Position numbers and translations under genes: made by a program | Part shown: positions 11,766 to 23,422 of the stretch, piece after piece | How the letters are laid out: each line of letters opens with the position of its first letter | Position numbering within the stretch: the first letter of the stretch is position 1 | Notes under the pieces: model-generated | Told to the model about the DNA's origin: nothing | The model's database searches: none | Seen by the model: only the letters and a program-made list of their open reading frames with translations | Assembly (NCBI RefSeq): GCF_014898055.3 | Contig: NW_023601543.1 | Span: forward strand, 15,833,314 to 15,897,313 | DNA length: 64,000 nt | Direction: 5' to 3' | From: Talpa occidentalis | Lineage: Eukaryota; Chordata; Mammalia; Eulipotyphla; Talpidae

Positions 11766-12479
11766 AAAATAACAATTAAAATAAAGTTACTTTGGGGAAA
11801 ATGGGCAAAGTGGTAGAAAAATAATCCAACTATTGTTTTTATAAATTCTACATGATCAGGTGAAAACAGGGCCAGGTAACATGGATTATGCGTTTTTTGG
11901 CATTTTTAACTATTCCTTATGCTAGACTGTAGGTTCACATTTGGCATTCGTTGAATTGAAGAAGGAGTCAAAATTTTCAAAATGGTTCCATGTTGACTAT
12001 ATAAGCTTGTGGGATGCTGTAATATTTCTCTTGCAACTGAATTTTCAACAGCAGTCTTTGTGAAAGTGTTTCTGCCCATATTCTGCTCCCAGGCACCTTG
12101 ATTATTATGACTATGATTTAATCAACTTTTTTAAGCTCAAATATCCTTAAAAATTGAACTCTGTACTTTTATTACCATAGTGGCTTTTTCTTAGCTCTAC
12201 ATTTTGATTAATTTTCAACAGCAGTCTTTCTACCACAATATATATATCCCAGAGACAGCTCATTTTATTTTATTTATCCAGATTTATTCCTCAGGTATAC
12301 TTTTCAAGAAAATTTCAAAGTTGCTGTAGTCTCTCTGAGTGCTTGCTTGCTTGAGACACTTTGTAGCCTTCATTCTACAGGACAATTTGTCTAGGTATCA
12401 AATACTTGAGTCACCATTTATTTCATATATACCTTGCTAAATACTGTTTTACAGTTTCTTTTTTTTTTTGAGAACCCAT
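11766..12479. other. non-coding DNA, no gene seen
   Basis: AT-rich. The phrase TTTTCAACAGCAGTCTTT occurs twice (about 12041-12058 and 12212-12229). It may be a small local duplication or chance. Confidence 0.4.
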
Positions 12480-12700
12480 CTTTTACTTTATTTTTCTTAT
12501 TTTTTATTTTTATTTTATTTTATGTATTTTTATATCATTTTTCATTTTTGCACAATGTATGCATTTTCATCTTGGTGATAGTCCCCATACAATTCCCACC
12601 CCCCTTGTTTTGATCCTACTCTCTTGTCCCTCCCCCTTGTAGTTTGTCTCTGATGTATAGTTGCTTGTTGATTTTGATTTTTACTTGAATTCAATGTTGC
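12480..12700 (-). mobile_element. L1 3'-UTR fragment
   Basis: The order of motifs (CCCCATACAATTCCCACCCC, TGTCTCTGATGTATAG, TTGTTGATTTTGATTTTTAC) parallels the complement of the 3'-UTR in the younger L1 at 21.0-22.2 kb. It is a diverged relative, probably heavily 5'-truncated. T-rich sequence at 12460-12540 would be its A-rich tail on the other strand. Confidence 0.75.
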
Positions 12701-14797
12701 TGTAGAAAATTCTAGTATCAGTCATAACTTCCCTTTTATACATAATCTGTTTAATGCTTAAATACATTAATTTTTCTTTTATTAACATTGAAAGTCAAAG
12801 ATTCAACCAGACTATATATTGATTTGACTTTCCCATGTCAATTTCCTTATTTCATTTTTATGGAAAATGATGTATCATGTTCTGCAGAGTCAGTTCTGCA
12901 ATTAGATTGTCTTTGACTAATGTGCACACTCACAATCTTATCTCTAATTGCTTCATTGTTTAACTTTTTTCTTAATTTCTTTTGATTATCTCATGTACTT
13001 ATTCTTTTTAAATTATTATATTTTGATACATATCTAATCTGTTTTGTGAATATTAGTTTATTCACAATGTTTATTAGTTCTATAATGGTGTTGTTTTGAT
13101 CCTTAGTTTGCTTTTTCTCTCCATAATTTTACTTGTCATGTGAACATGGTATTTTTTTCTTGTCTCTAAAACCTTTTTCTTTTTACTGTAATTATGTTTC
13201 TTTTTAATTCTTCTATAGCATGAAACACTCATGGGGAACTTTTATCCTTTTGCATGATATGTATTTTTTTTCATATTGGATTATTCAATCCTCTTTTTAT
13301 GTTGCATTCATCAGAAACAGTCCCTGAAAGAGAAGATTTCTGGGTAAATAATTTATTAAAGAAGGAAGTACTGCTAGGGAAATACAGGAAAAACAAAAAG
13401 TGAAAGGGTAGAATCTATGCAAAGATGTGTCTCAAGGAAAATCCTATTGAGGGTAAATTTGGCTATTTCATTCAGGGAGATTTAAAAATGTTTATTACAC
13501 CTCAGAGTTTCCTGAAACCAACTCTAGAAGAGTTTTCATACTCTTAACTTTCAGCCATTGTTTAAACCCTAAATTGACTGGGATAGAGAGGAGAGATTTA
13601 TATTTTTGGGTGTTTTTATTGCTGATGGACTATAGACAAAGTGAACTCTAGTAACCCAAGGTTAGTGCCCTGCAAAGGAGTCTCAGATTCTGATTATTAG
13701 AAACAAATTCACATTCAAGCAAAGGACACCAGAAACCTTGTAAGGAAGGAATTGAGGGGGAACTGGGAGGAGCAACAACATTGTCTTCTATACTTGCCAT
13801 ATTACTTTCAATCACTATTTTAGTCAATTTCATTGTTGCCATGTAGTTCCCTTTCATATTGCTTATTGGTCCTGCTTCTATGTATAAGCTCTGTCTAGAT
13901 CTTAATTCATTCTTTTATACAGTGGTTAAAATTTCTTTGTTTTCCTATTATATTTGAATCCTGATTTTTCTTTATTTTTTCAGTATATTTTGAGGAATTG
14001 AACCTTAATCTTTGGGGTAGCTGGAAGAGCATAGCTTCATTGCTCATGGATATACCTTTGTGTGAATGGCCTATATTTTGCCACTTATCCAAATATTGTA
14101 TAGTAGGTTTTAATCTGGACACACCAACTTGAGAAATATATCATAGTCATGTATTTGGATATACATGAATTTTCAATCATTCCTACAATTTGTCATGGAG
14201 CTCTGAATAATACCAGTTTCTTGACCAACGATGAATTCTTGATAGCATCTTTGGACTCCTACTCTTGAAGATTCTATCTTAATTTTTCTCTTGGTTTTGT
14301 CAATCTATCTCTCTAGATTTGGGGTTTACTCATGAAAATACACTGGATTTGTGCTTGACTACTCTCCTTGCAGGGCCACATTATCATATTTTATTTCTTT
14401 GGCCATTCCTTATCAAATTTTTTCCATATTTATAACATAAGGTTTTATTGTTTTCTGTTTAGGGTTGGTACTGTGGGATTTCTTTATCTATTTAGGAATA
14501 GAGATTATGTGATTACTATTTTTATTCTTTTATTACAACTGCATTATTTACTCTTACCAGTCAGAAGTTTCCCTGTTAGTTTCGGTAGAATGAAATCCCT
14601 CTCATCATTTTTTTTTTCAGAAATTTACCTTTTTACCTTGATATTACAAGATGCTGAACATCATGTTGGTATCAACCTTGCATCAAAAACATTTTTAACT
14701 TGTCTACACTGCTTGGAGTTATATAATTCTAAACTACAAATTAAATAATTTTTGAAGAATTTATACTCTAATCAGAAGATAAAACTTTCAAACAGCC
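12701..14797. other. T-rich non-coding DNA, no gene seen
   Basis: Long stretch with strong T bias to about 13290, perhaps antisense of a decayed LINE. The rest is unrecognised. A 126-aa open frame at 14368-14748 is hydrophobic and phenylalanine/leucine-rich because of the T-rich composition. I do not consider it a gene. Confidence 0.4.
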
Positions 14798-14798
14798 A

Positions 14799-15065
14799 AG
14801 TCTCCCTGGTAGCCTAAGGGTTAAGGCTCAGTTCTATCACCACCATGGCCTGCACTTCACTGGCCTGAGTTCTATCCCTAGCCAGGGAGCAAACACACAT
14901 ATGTGCAGCAGACCTTTCCTTTCTTGTGCACTGCTCCCCTTAGCAGCATTTCAGTAAATCTGCCTGTTCTGCTCCTTACTGTCTCTGTGATGAATCCTCT
15001 CACCCCCCCTTTCCTCTGGCCTGCACCCCAGTTCTTCTACACAAAAATAAATAAAATAATAATTT
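14799..15065 (+). mobile_element. tRNA-derived SINE, type B, old copy
   Basis: The copy keeps the TCTCCCTGGT start, a degenerate B box (GAGTTCTATCCC), the TGCTCCCCTTAGCAGCATTTC block and the type B tail (CCCCAGTTCTTCTAC, then AAAATAAATAAA). It is among the most diverged copies in the window, and I could not find a convincing target duplication. Confidence 0.85.
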
Positions 15066-15170
15066 CCAATCTGTAAATAGAATTAAACAAATATAGAATT
15101 AAATATAACCTTTATATAGAATTATAAATAAATTAAATACAATAGAATTAAATATAATTTTTGTAGCAGA
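15066..15170. repeat. AT-rich imperfect repeats
   Basis: Three loose copies of ATAGAATTAAAYAYA occur in this A/T tract directly after the SINE tail. They may have grown from that tail. Confidence 0.5.
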
Positions 15171-15214
15171 TTTTCAGTAGTTCTACCCCAAGAAAGTAAA
15201 GGCTAACAATCAGC

Positions 15215-15460
15215 TTTTTTTTTTTAAAGATTTATTTATTTATTTATACAAGCACTGGGTAGTACAGTCAGAAGTGTGGGAGGGTGAGAGAATTCACCAG
15301 AGCCAAAGCAGGGAACAGAACAAGCAGACTGATGAAACACTGCTGAGGGGAGCAGCGGGCGCAGAGAAGAGGTCTGTCGTGCCATGTGGGACCTTCTTTG
15401 GGGGCCGGGGAATGAACCAGTGCTGCAGAGGCTGCGGGCAGCTTTGCAACCCAGCACTCA
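15215..15460 (-). mobile_element. tRNA-derived SINE, type A, 5'-truncated
   Basis: The tail and body are intact, with the CAAGCACTGGGTA signature on the plus strand. The copy stops inside the tRNA head (at CAACCCAGCACTCA), so the first 25 or so bases of the element, including most of the A box, are absent. This is ordinary 5' truncation from incomplete reverse transcription. No clear duplication was found. Confidence 0.9.
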
Positions 15461-16714
15461 CACTCTCACTTTGAATATTTGATGATGGTTGATCAGAATA
15501 TCAGCCCCATCTCCAATTTGGCTCAAATATCATTGTGGCATTAGTTGTGTGCCTACTTTCACCTCTCCTGATAATGACCATGCTACCTAAAATACTGTAG
15601 ATTGGATTATGGTAAAGAGGATGTGGAAGTAAAAGGGGAGTGTGAAATATTTTCTATGTGAAAAAGAGGAATATCCTACAAAAACATCCATAAATCTTCA
15701 CTCTTTCAATAGGATTTGAAATTTTCAATTGCCTCCCCCCACAGTGTAGGAATCATGTGTCCATTAAGTCTGCCAAGATAATATAGCCCGGCTGGAGCTC
15801 GACCTCACTATGATACTCCTCTAAGTAATAGTTACCCTACAAAGCAGCTTCATAACCAACATTTGCTTAGGGTCCTTGTTCTTTTGGGCTGTCTTGAAAA
15901 CAAGGTATCTAACTAAACATTGGGGCTGCTTTAGATCTCAAAATGTTGAGGAAAACACTTGTTTTTATGTAGCTGCTTAATTGCTGTCCATGTAAAGCAA
16001 TTTTACATAGAAGTTCTCTTGTCACTATTAGTTAGCCAGCTTCAATGTTAAATGTGGGGAAAGTAAGAGAACTCTAGGTTGAGATAAACTGAATCACCAA
16101 AGACAGAAACCAGATGAAGAGGCAATAAACTTTTTTGCTGTAGTAATTTTTTCAGACAACATATTTAAAATGTATTTTGTGGGCTATGTCTTTCTCCTTA
16201 AAGTCAGATTCCATCTAGATCATTAGTTGTGGAACATTCTGGGGATATGTATCTGTAGTTTGTTTGTTTTCATTGGACAAATGTGAATGATTCCTTTCTG
16301 TCAGCTTGCCAGTTCTTAGAAAACTGGATTTGTCATTTTGTTGTTGGGGTCATAGAGTCATCCAGTCATCAGCTTCTGACTGCCTATCTGCTTTGACAGA
16401 GAAGGAAGCTGAGGGTGTTAGTAGAGGTCATTTAGGGTCACTCAGTGAGGTTATTGAAAAGCAACCACAAGAAGTGCATCTGCAGATCTGAAATTAGAGG
16501 AAGATAAGACTAAGTAGAAAAGCAGTAAAGTTTGGCTTTCAATTGCTTTTTTATAAAGAAAGTTGCACTGTATCATTCCTTCTCTATAACCATGAATGTG
16601 CTTTTTTTGGTCTTTCTTACCAGTCCTACAATAAAATATGGACTGATCAAATGATCTAAATATGATTTATTGCTTTCTGAACTATATTACTATACTCCTA
16701 TTTACTTGGATTTA
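15461..16714. other. non-coding DNA with a faint old repeat
   Basis: No gene seen. About 16340-16500 (GACAGAGAAGGAAGCTGAGG, then GGTCATTTAGGGTCACTCAG) resembles the minus strand of a MIR-type element. It is listed here only as a possibility. Confidence 0.4.
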
Positions 16715-16814
16715 NNNNNNNNNNNNNNNNNNNNNNNNNNNNNNNNNNNNNNNNNNNNNNNNNNNNNNNNNNNNNNNNNNNNNNNNNNNNNNNNNNNNNN
16801 NNNNNNNNNNNNNN
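16715..16814. other. assembly gap (100 N)
   Basis: Exactly 100 N. This is the conventional placeholder for a gap of unknown length, so the true distance across it is not known. Confidence 0.99.
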
Positions 16815-16879
16815 TTAAGGCTAAATAAGTTCATAATTTGTGTATATATAAGAGACATATAAGGGACTAAGGACATGTG

Positions 16880-16930
16880 AGATATATATCTATATCTATC
16901 TCTATCTATCTATCTATCCATCTATCCATC
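16880..16930. repeat. (ATCT)n microsatellite
   Basis: Interrupted ATCT/ATATCT units followed by ATCC units. It lies 65 bases from the assembly gap. Confidence 0.9.
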
Positions 16931-16934
16931 ACCT

Positions 16935-17945
16935 TCACTCATTGATGTATACTTACATTGTTTCCATTTGTCACTAGGCTATTGTAAATATAGGTGCATT
17001 GACCATGACTTAGAAATATTTCTGCAACAGTGATATTTTCTCCTTCAGATATATGCCCAGGAGTTATTTCTGACTCAAATTATAGTTCATTTTTTAAAAT
17101 TTTTTGAGGGCCCTCCATACTGTTTTCAAACAATGGCTGTGCCAATTTATATTCTTACCAACAGTGAAAAAGGTTAACATTTTCTCCAAAGCCTTGCCAA
17201 AACTGATCATTTCTTGTATTTTTGATGATACCCATTCTAACAGGTATGAGGTTGTTTTAATTTGCATTTCTCTGATGATTAGTTATGTTGATAATTTTTC
17301 CATATACCCACAGTCCATTTGTATTTCTTCTTTGAAAAAATGTCTGTCTAGTTCCCTTTTTTGACCAAGTATTTTGTTTTTGTTTTTTGTCATTAGGTTG
17401 TATGGGTGCTTTATAGATTTTGGATGTTAACCCCTTATTAGGTATATGATTTGTAAGTATTTTCTCCCATTTTATGGGTGTTCATTTAATTTTGTTAGTG
17501 TTTTCCTTTGGTTTACAGAAAATTTTTAGTTTTTTATAGTCCCTTTTTTTGTTTTAGTTGTTTTGTTTGTTTTTCATTTTTGCTTTTGTTGGTGTTAAAT
17601 CCAAAAAATCATTGCCAATACCAACATCAAGGAGCTTACCCCCTATGTTTTTTGCTAGGAGTATTATGGTTTTAGGTCTTACATTTTCAAGTCTTTAATC
17701 CATTTTGAATTGCTTTCTTTGTGTATGGTGTATGATAGTGATTCAGTTTCATTTTGTTGTACGTGACTATACAGTTTTTCTAACACTATTTATTTAGGAG
17801 ACTGTCTTCTTCCCACTGTATGTTCTTGAATCCTTTGTCATATAGTAATGGATTCTGTATTTATTTATTTTTTTTGGCTCTCTACTTTGTTCCCTTGATC
17901 TATGTGTTTTACTCTTATAAACCAATGAATGCTGTGTATAAAAAG
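16935..17945 (-). mobile_element. old L1 ORF2 3' segment
   Basis: Read on the minus strand this is the C-terminal part of an L1 ORF2. Recognisable plus-strand phrases appear in the right order: 'AGGCTATTGTAAATATAGGT', 'TATTCTTACCAACAGTG', 'TTTGCATTTCTCTGATGATT', 'TTTGGATGTTAACCCCTTA', 'TTTAATCCATTTTGAATT', 'GTGTATGGTGTATGATAG'. Stops and frameshifts are frequent, so it is dead. The related young L1 at 21.0-22.2 kb shows the same order. Confidence 0.9.
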
Positions 17946-19104
17946 GACAAAAAAGAAGGAATGGCACACTAAAACTTTGTGCAGCATTTATATTTGTGAT
18001 TTAATATGCCAGTCTGCAATGATACTTGGAATTGCTATTAGTTTCATTTGCAGTGGGATAAGTTACTCACTCCAGGAGAACACTGCTTAATAGGAAGTAG
18101 GTTATTCAAGACAGAATAACCCATGGACTCAAGAGCATTCACTTATAGGGAGCACAGTCCCTAAGATACGGGACACAGAAGAGATGTAGTGCTTTGGTGT
18201 TGGATAGAGTGGGTTCACTTATTACCTTTGGAGGTTGTGGTAGTTGGTAATCAGGCCCCGTGCTTAAGTTTACCCGTGTTATACCTTCACATGGCAAGCT
18301 GGATTCTTATGTCATGTTAATATTTCATTGTCATATCTTCTTACATCTATGTGTCTTCTAAGCCAATGAATTTTTCATCCATGGAAGTTCCCTGTTACAA
18401 TCATTTTTCAGTCTTACAGATGTCATTCATTGTTAGTGAGATAGAGAAAAAGAAAACATTTCACTCAAAAAATCACAGTAGATAAGATGCAGTTGTGATA
18501 GTGGTTTACACCTTTGCTTTTCATTGCTTAGGGTTGGTCATTGTGGTCAGGAGGGGTGGGCACAGTATATAAGGTAAGTCTAAGTTCTTTTCCTTTCTCC
18601 AGACCTAAGGCAATGCCTCCCTTTCTGTGATTATCTCTCATCCCATTATAGTCATGATAGTGTGACAGTGATGATGTGTGAAGCATTCACATTTCCTAGT
18701 ATTCCCAGCTCTAATTTCTCTTAAAGTCATGCTTTCTTTTTCTGGTTTAGATAACCGTTCTTCTACTGGGTGTGATATTGTGTGCAAATTAAATAAGCAA
18801 TAGAAATCCCCTTCAGCCTCTCCTTATTAAATAATTAGTGTCAAATCTCAATCAGCATTAGTGAAGGGAAGAAGCCAACTGGGCAAAACCTAAATTGCTT
18901 TGTTTGACTTTGGGATGCATTATATAAGTTTTTTTTCCCTTTTCTGTAATCATTTGTGTTCCTAAAATAATTTTCTGTGTAGATAATAAATTGACCATAT
19001 ATTTTTGCTTATATAACAATTGTTGAATGATGATCACTCAGGCACAACATACTATAATGTTTTTTGTTTTGTTTTGTTTTTTAATAAATAGCTGAGGAGT
19101 GAGA
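17946..19104. other. non-coding DNA, no gene seen
   Basis: No gene or clear repeat. Confidence 0.45.
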
Positions 19105-19255
19105 TCTAGATTTTTGCCTTGGTTTTGTCACTTATAAGTTGTTGCATTTGGGCAATTTTTGCCTTCTGGAGCCTCAGTTTCTTTATCTGTGAGAAAAATA
19201 AGGATAATTCTATTATCCACCTCTTGGTATATCTGAGGACCTAAGGACTTAAGGA
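19105..19255 (+). repeat. MIR SINE relic
   Basis: Contains 'TTTTGTCACTTATAAGTTG', 'GGAGCCTCAGTTTCTTTATC' and 'ATAAGGATAATTCTATTATC' in MIR order. Confidence 0.8.
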
Positions 19256-19396
19256 AAAGTTATGAGGGGTACTCATTAATCACTCAATCAAATGTAGTAG
19301 GGTGCAATGATTTAGATTGCCATTAATGGGAATAGCAAAGATGAAGCAAAGGCTATGTAAGTAAATTGGAAAAAATATATCTGTAGGTAAGTGAAG

Positions 19397-19801
19397 TGTC
19401 AGGCTTTTCTGCCTTCCTGCCATCACATTAAATGCATGCCTGATGGCGGACACCTGGAATGGGGTGTGGGTGTGCATCGGTTGGTACAACTGAGCTGAGA
19501 GACTGGATTATAAGGGTGGCATCACGGGATGCCAGCAGAGCAGAGCAAAAAGAGTGAAGGAGAAGCAGAGGAGAGCGAAAGAGAAAACCAAAAGAGAGAA
19601 CAAGGCCACCAGAGAACACCAGAGAGTCCAGGAAGAGGGAAGATTCACCCAGGGCTGGGAGGCCTGCCAGCCTCCCTGGCACCCCTGTCTGCTGGTAAAT
19701 CCCAATAAAAGCCTGCAAAAGCCACAGAGGGCTACAGGACTCTACTCCTTTACCCAGTCTGCTGGATCATAGAGATCCTGCTCTGTGCCCTTCCTGCCAC
19801 T
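19397..19801 (+). mobile_element. LTR-like unit, probable solo LTR
   Basis: A GC-richer island of about 400 bp begins with TGTCAGG and ends near CCTGCCA. It has a TATA-like TTATAAG (19508-19514) and, 190 bp later, a poly(A) signal in the retroviral-style context CCAATAAAAGCC (AATAAA at 19704-19709), with about 90 bp after it. That is the U3-R-U5 arrangement of an LTR. No internal viral sequence is attached. I could not find a convincing 4-6 bp target duplication, so the ends are approximate. Overlapping minus-strand frames of 65-96 codons are composition artefacts. Confidence 0.5.
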
Positions 19802-20006
19802 ATAATATCCCATGTACCTGCTGAAATCTTAACAATCTTAAATGCTCAACAAAATTGTCAAAAATGAACAAGAATTGCTAAAGATTCTGTGTTCTTGCTG
19901 TCATATCCCTCATCTGCATCTGCTGTAGTGTAAGGCAACTAGTACAGGAATTTGGTAAGCTCCTTTTATCTAAGTAATTAAGTATTCTTCCACAGTGTTT
20001 GTTTTA

Positions 20007-20008
<2 letters not shown>

Positions 20009-20043
<35 letters not shown>
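20009..20043. repeat. (AC)n microsatellite
   Basis: About 17 uninterrupted AC units. Confidence 0.98.
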
Positions 20044-20044
<1 letters not shown>

Positions 20045-20350
20045 CTCCATTCTTGGAGATTTCGAAATTCTCCAACTACATCTCACCTCCACTATTATAC
20101 TGGAATTCATAAATTTTGCTGGGTTCATGGCTTCCAAAGTTACACCTACCTTCCTTTTTTTCTGTTTGCAACGTTGGACATGTGATTATGTTGTGGCCAG
20201 TGTGATGATTAGAAGTGGTATGTTCCACTTCCTAATGCTGTTGCTAAAAGTGAATGAACACTCTATGCTCCCCTGTACTTTCCTTTTGGCTGGAAGATGA
20301 TGAGAACTGGTATAGTAGCCTTGGTTCCAGTGATCAAAACTACATGTTAA

Positions 20351-20620
20351 GGGGCCTCCCTGGTGGCACAGGTAGTTAAGATGCAGCCTATGAAGCTGTC
20401 CACAGCCACTGCGGCACGAGTTCAAGCCCCTGCTAGGGAGATACCCACATGGTGCAGCAGACCCTCCTGTCTTGCCTGCTGCTCCCCTCAGCAGCGTATT
20501 TCAGTCAGTCTGCCTGTTCTGTTCCCCACTCTGTCTCTGGTAAATCCTCTCACCCTCCCACACCTCTGGCCTGTATCCCAGTTCTTGTATGCATAAATAA
20601 ATAAATCTTTAAAAAAAAAC
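20351..20620 (+). mobile_element. tRNA-derived SINE, type B, full length
   Basis: The copy starts GGGGCCTCCCTGGTGGCACAG. The tRNA acceptor stem is still visible: CTCCCTGG near the start can pair with CTAGGGAG near 20431-20438. It has the type B tail (CCCAGTTCTTGTATGCATAA) and ends in AATAAATCTTT plus A-run. Flanks share an imperfect ACTACATGTT / CCTATATGTT duplication. Confidence 0.95.
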
Positions 20621-20704
20621 CTATATGTTGAAATTAGAAATGTTGCTTGACCAGTCCTGGACTGTTTATATCATAAAATCAAACATACCTCTTTTATTTA
20701 TGCC

Positions 20705-20755
20705 ATGTATATGTATCTATGTATATGTATGTATACATATGTATGTATGTATGCA
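20705..20755. repeat. (ATGT)n microsatellite
   Basis: Imperfect ATGT/ATCT units, with a small palindromic GTATACATATGTAT core. Confidence 0.85.
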
Positions 20756-20839
20756 GGGGCTTCTTTGGTATATAATCTAAAGTCTAAATCCCCGTGTTAG
20801 AAATACTATGACGATCTTCTTGTATTTGTGAATTTTTGA

Positions 20840-20975
20840 TTATCTCTTTAGGGTAGATTCTCAGCAGTAGATTTTCTTACTCTAATAGAATATATATTTT
20901 GGTCATTAGTTACATATTTCAAAATAACTCATTAGCAATATATGAGAGTACCACCTTTCTTATGCACATATTGAC
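20840..20975 (-). mobile_element. old LINE fragment (left part)
   Basis: 'GGTAGATTCTCAGCAGTAG', 'TATGAGAGTACCACCTTTC' and 'CATATTGACTGTAGGTACTA' follow the antisense text of an old L1M/HAL1-type ORF2. It continues after the younger L1 at 22230-22260 (GCTTTTGTCAACTGATAGGA), so it was the target of that insertion. Confidence 0.55.
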
Positions 20976-20999
20976 TGTAGGTACTATTCTTTTTATTTT

Positions 21000-22205
21000 T
21001 TTTTTTTTAATCTTAAATTTTATTTTTATATTCCCCCATACAATTGCAAATGCCCCATTCTGACCCCAATCCTTCCCCTCCCGCCCTCCACCCCCAAAAA
21101 AAGTGTCTCTGGTTCATAGGTTTTTGTTGATTTTGATTTTCACTTTCTTATATTCATTTTCCTGGTCCCTTATTTAAGTTTTCTAGATTCCTGCTATGAG
21201 TGAGACCATCCGGTATTTTTCTTTTTCTTTTGGCTTATTTCGCTGAGCATGATCCCTTCCAGCGCCATCCATGTTGCTGCAAATTGCATGTGTTTATCTT
21301 TTTTGAATGCTGAGTAATATTCCATGGTATATATGTACCACATCTTCTTGATCCAGTCATCTACTTTTGGGCATTTGGGTTGTTTCCAAAGCTTAGCTAT
21401 TGTAAACAATGCTGCTATAAACATAGGGGTGCAGGTGCTCTTTGGAATTGATGTTTCTGTGTCCTTTGGGTAAATACCTAGGAGTGGAATTGCTGGATCA
21501 TATGGAAGCTCTATGTTTAGTAGGTCCAGAAATCTCCACACAGCTCTCCATAGTGGTTGGACCAGTTTGCACTCCCACCAACAGTGCAGAAAAGTTCCTT
21601 TTTCTCCACATCCTCGCCAACATTTGTTGTTGCTAAAGTTTTTTTAATATGTGCCATTCTCACTGTGTGAGATGGTATCTCATGGTAGTTTTGATTTGCA
21701 TTTCCCTGATTGCAAGTGATGTTGAACATTTTTTTCATATGTCTGTTGGCCATTTGCATTTCCTCTTCAGAGAAGTTTCTTTTTAGCTCTTCTGCCCATT
21801 TTTTGACTGGATTCTTTTCTTTGTTGTTGCTGAGTCTCATCAGCTCTTTGCAGATTTTTGTGATCAGTCCTTTATCATTAGTGTTGGGCAAAAAGTTTTC
21901 TCCCAGTTGGTGGGGTTTCTCTTTGTTTTTGTTATTGTCTCTTTTGCTGTGCAGAAGCTCTTTAATTTGATGTAGTCCCAGCTGTTTATCTTTGTCTTCA
22001 CTATCACTGCTTTGGGTGATGTGTCTGTAAAGATGTCTTTGATGTGCAAATCCCGTAGTGTTTCACCTATATTTCCTTCTATGTATTTTATGGTTTCAGG
22101 TCTTATGTCTAGTTCTTTAATCCATTTTGAGTTGATTTTTGTGTATGGTGTGAGGTAGTGGTCAAGCTTCATTCTTTTGCATGTAGCGACCCAGTTTTCC
22201 CAGCA
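21000..22205 (-). mobile_element. young L1, 5'-truncated, with 24-bp target duplication
   Basis: Minus-strand L1 holding the ORF2 C-terminal region and the whole 3'-UTR with tail (the T-run at 20997-21008 is the poly(A)). A perfect 24-bp target duplication flanks it (20976-20999 and 22206-22229). The C-terminal third of ORF2 is still readable in three overlapping frames: 21864-22172 (102 aa), 21517-21891 (124 aa) and 21194-21541 (115 aa, including the conserved 'MEYYSAFKKDKHMQFAATW' stretch). Two frameshifts separate them. The reverse transcriptase and endonuclease domains are upstream of the truncation and absent, so it cannot move itself. Confidence 0.96.
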
Positions 22206-22229
22206 TGTAGGTACTATTCTTTTTATTTT

Positions 22230-22864
22230 GCTTTTGTCAACTGATAGGATAAATTATTAATTTTTAAATAAAACTATTGATCTACAGAACTATATAAATT
22301 TGTGGGGGCGTTCATCTTCACTTCTGTGTGTTATTAACTACATCTCACCTGCCACCTAAGTTTTCTCGTTCTATTCCCATTAAAATGTTGTTTCCATATT
22401 CTGTACACTGGTGAGGTTGAATTTTTTTGCATTCAATATTTACATTCTTGAAACATTTTTACAAGGTGTTAAAGGTGATACTATCAGTTTGTACAAACAT
22501 ATTTCAGAGCACTGAATAATAGTGATACTGCAATTGGACCTGATTATTCCAGGAATAATGTTAGGCAAAGAACAGAGGGAATTCAGTTTCATTTGGAGAA
22601 GTATCGTGAACAAAATTTCAGAAAGATGTATCCAAATTGATGGCCTGTCTTGGGAAAAGTACAAGTAAATTGTATTGGCCAGAGCAGAGTATGCATGGAA
22701 AATTCAGGGTGAGAGAATGAGGATAAATTGTGAAAGAGCTTGGATGCTCTATCTTGTTAGTAATGTGTGTTTGTGTGTATGTGTGTGTTTTGGGAGGTGT
22801 TGGTGGCTAGAACTAAGGGGATAGATTTTGAGTGACATTAGTACATACACAATATAATCCTTAA
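22230..22864. other. non-coding DNA, no gene seen
   Basis: The first 30 bases continue the old LINE split by the young L1. The rest is unrecognised. A short GT-rich patch lies near 22765-22790. Confidence 0.45.
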
Positions 22865-23030
22865 TTTACTGCTTATGCTATGATTTGGAACAAATTACTT
22901 CATGTCTTTAAGCCTCAGTTGCATAAAAGTAAAAGGAGAATATAATCCCTAACTTACTCTGTTGTCAAAAAGATTAAATGCGATTAAAAGCATAAACACA
23001 ATGTCTAAAATACTGGAGTTGCATTGAAAT
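22865..23030 (+). repeat. MIR SINE relic
   Basis: 'CTTTAAGCCTCAGTTGCATA', 'AAAAGGAGAATATAATCCCT' and 'AAAAAGATTAAATGCGATTA' lie in MIR order. Confidence 0.75.
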
Positions 23031-23335
23031 AGTTAATATGCTTTCCAATGTCTGTTCACTGCCTGTTTACTTGATTTGATATCCCACTACTTAATAATGT
23101 TGGATGAGTAGCAATTTATTATATTTGCACAAGCAAACATGTGAACCAAATTCTTCTAATTGTGTGATATCTAACTTTTTTCTCTCCTTTCAATGTGAGC
23201 CCTGAATGTGAACTAACGTGATAGATTATAAAGAGGAATTTCCTTGAAATAGTAACACAGTCGCCAAGAGATGGATGTGATGGACAGTTGCTAAAAACAT
23301 CATTTCTGTGCTTATAAATAATGTTAAATATTCAT

Positions 23336-23422
23336 TTGCACATTCATTCATTAATTCATTTAATCAATATTTAGTATATAATTCTTATATGCCAGGGCCC
23401 ATGCTACGTGATAGTGAAACAG
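23336..23422. repeat. L2/MIR-like fragment, left half of a split repeat
   Basis: A run of ATTCATTCATTAATTC, then 'ATATGCCAGGGCCCATGCTA' and 'GATAGTGAAACAGG', matches the familiar old-repeat text (…tgtgccaggcactgtgctagg…cagtgaacaag…). It seems to resume after 24480 with 'GTCTAAGACATGGCTCC', implying that the unit between them inserted into it. Confidence 0.6.

Noticed and set aside
14368..14748. 126-aa hydrophobic open frame resembling a membrane protein
   Set aside because: The T-rich strand automatically encodes Phe/Leu/Ile. There are no splice sites, no family match and no supporting context.
20976..22229. Active, self-mobile L1
   Set aside because: The element lacks ORF1, the endonuclease and the reverse transcriptase, and has two frameshifts in what remains.
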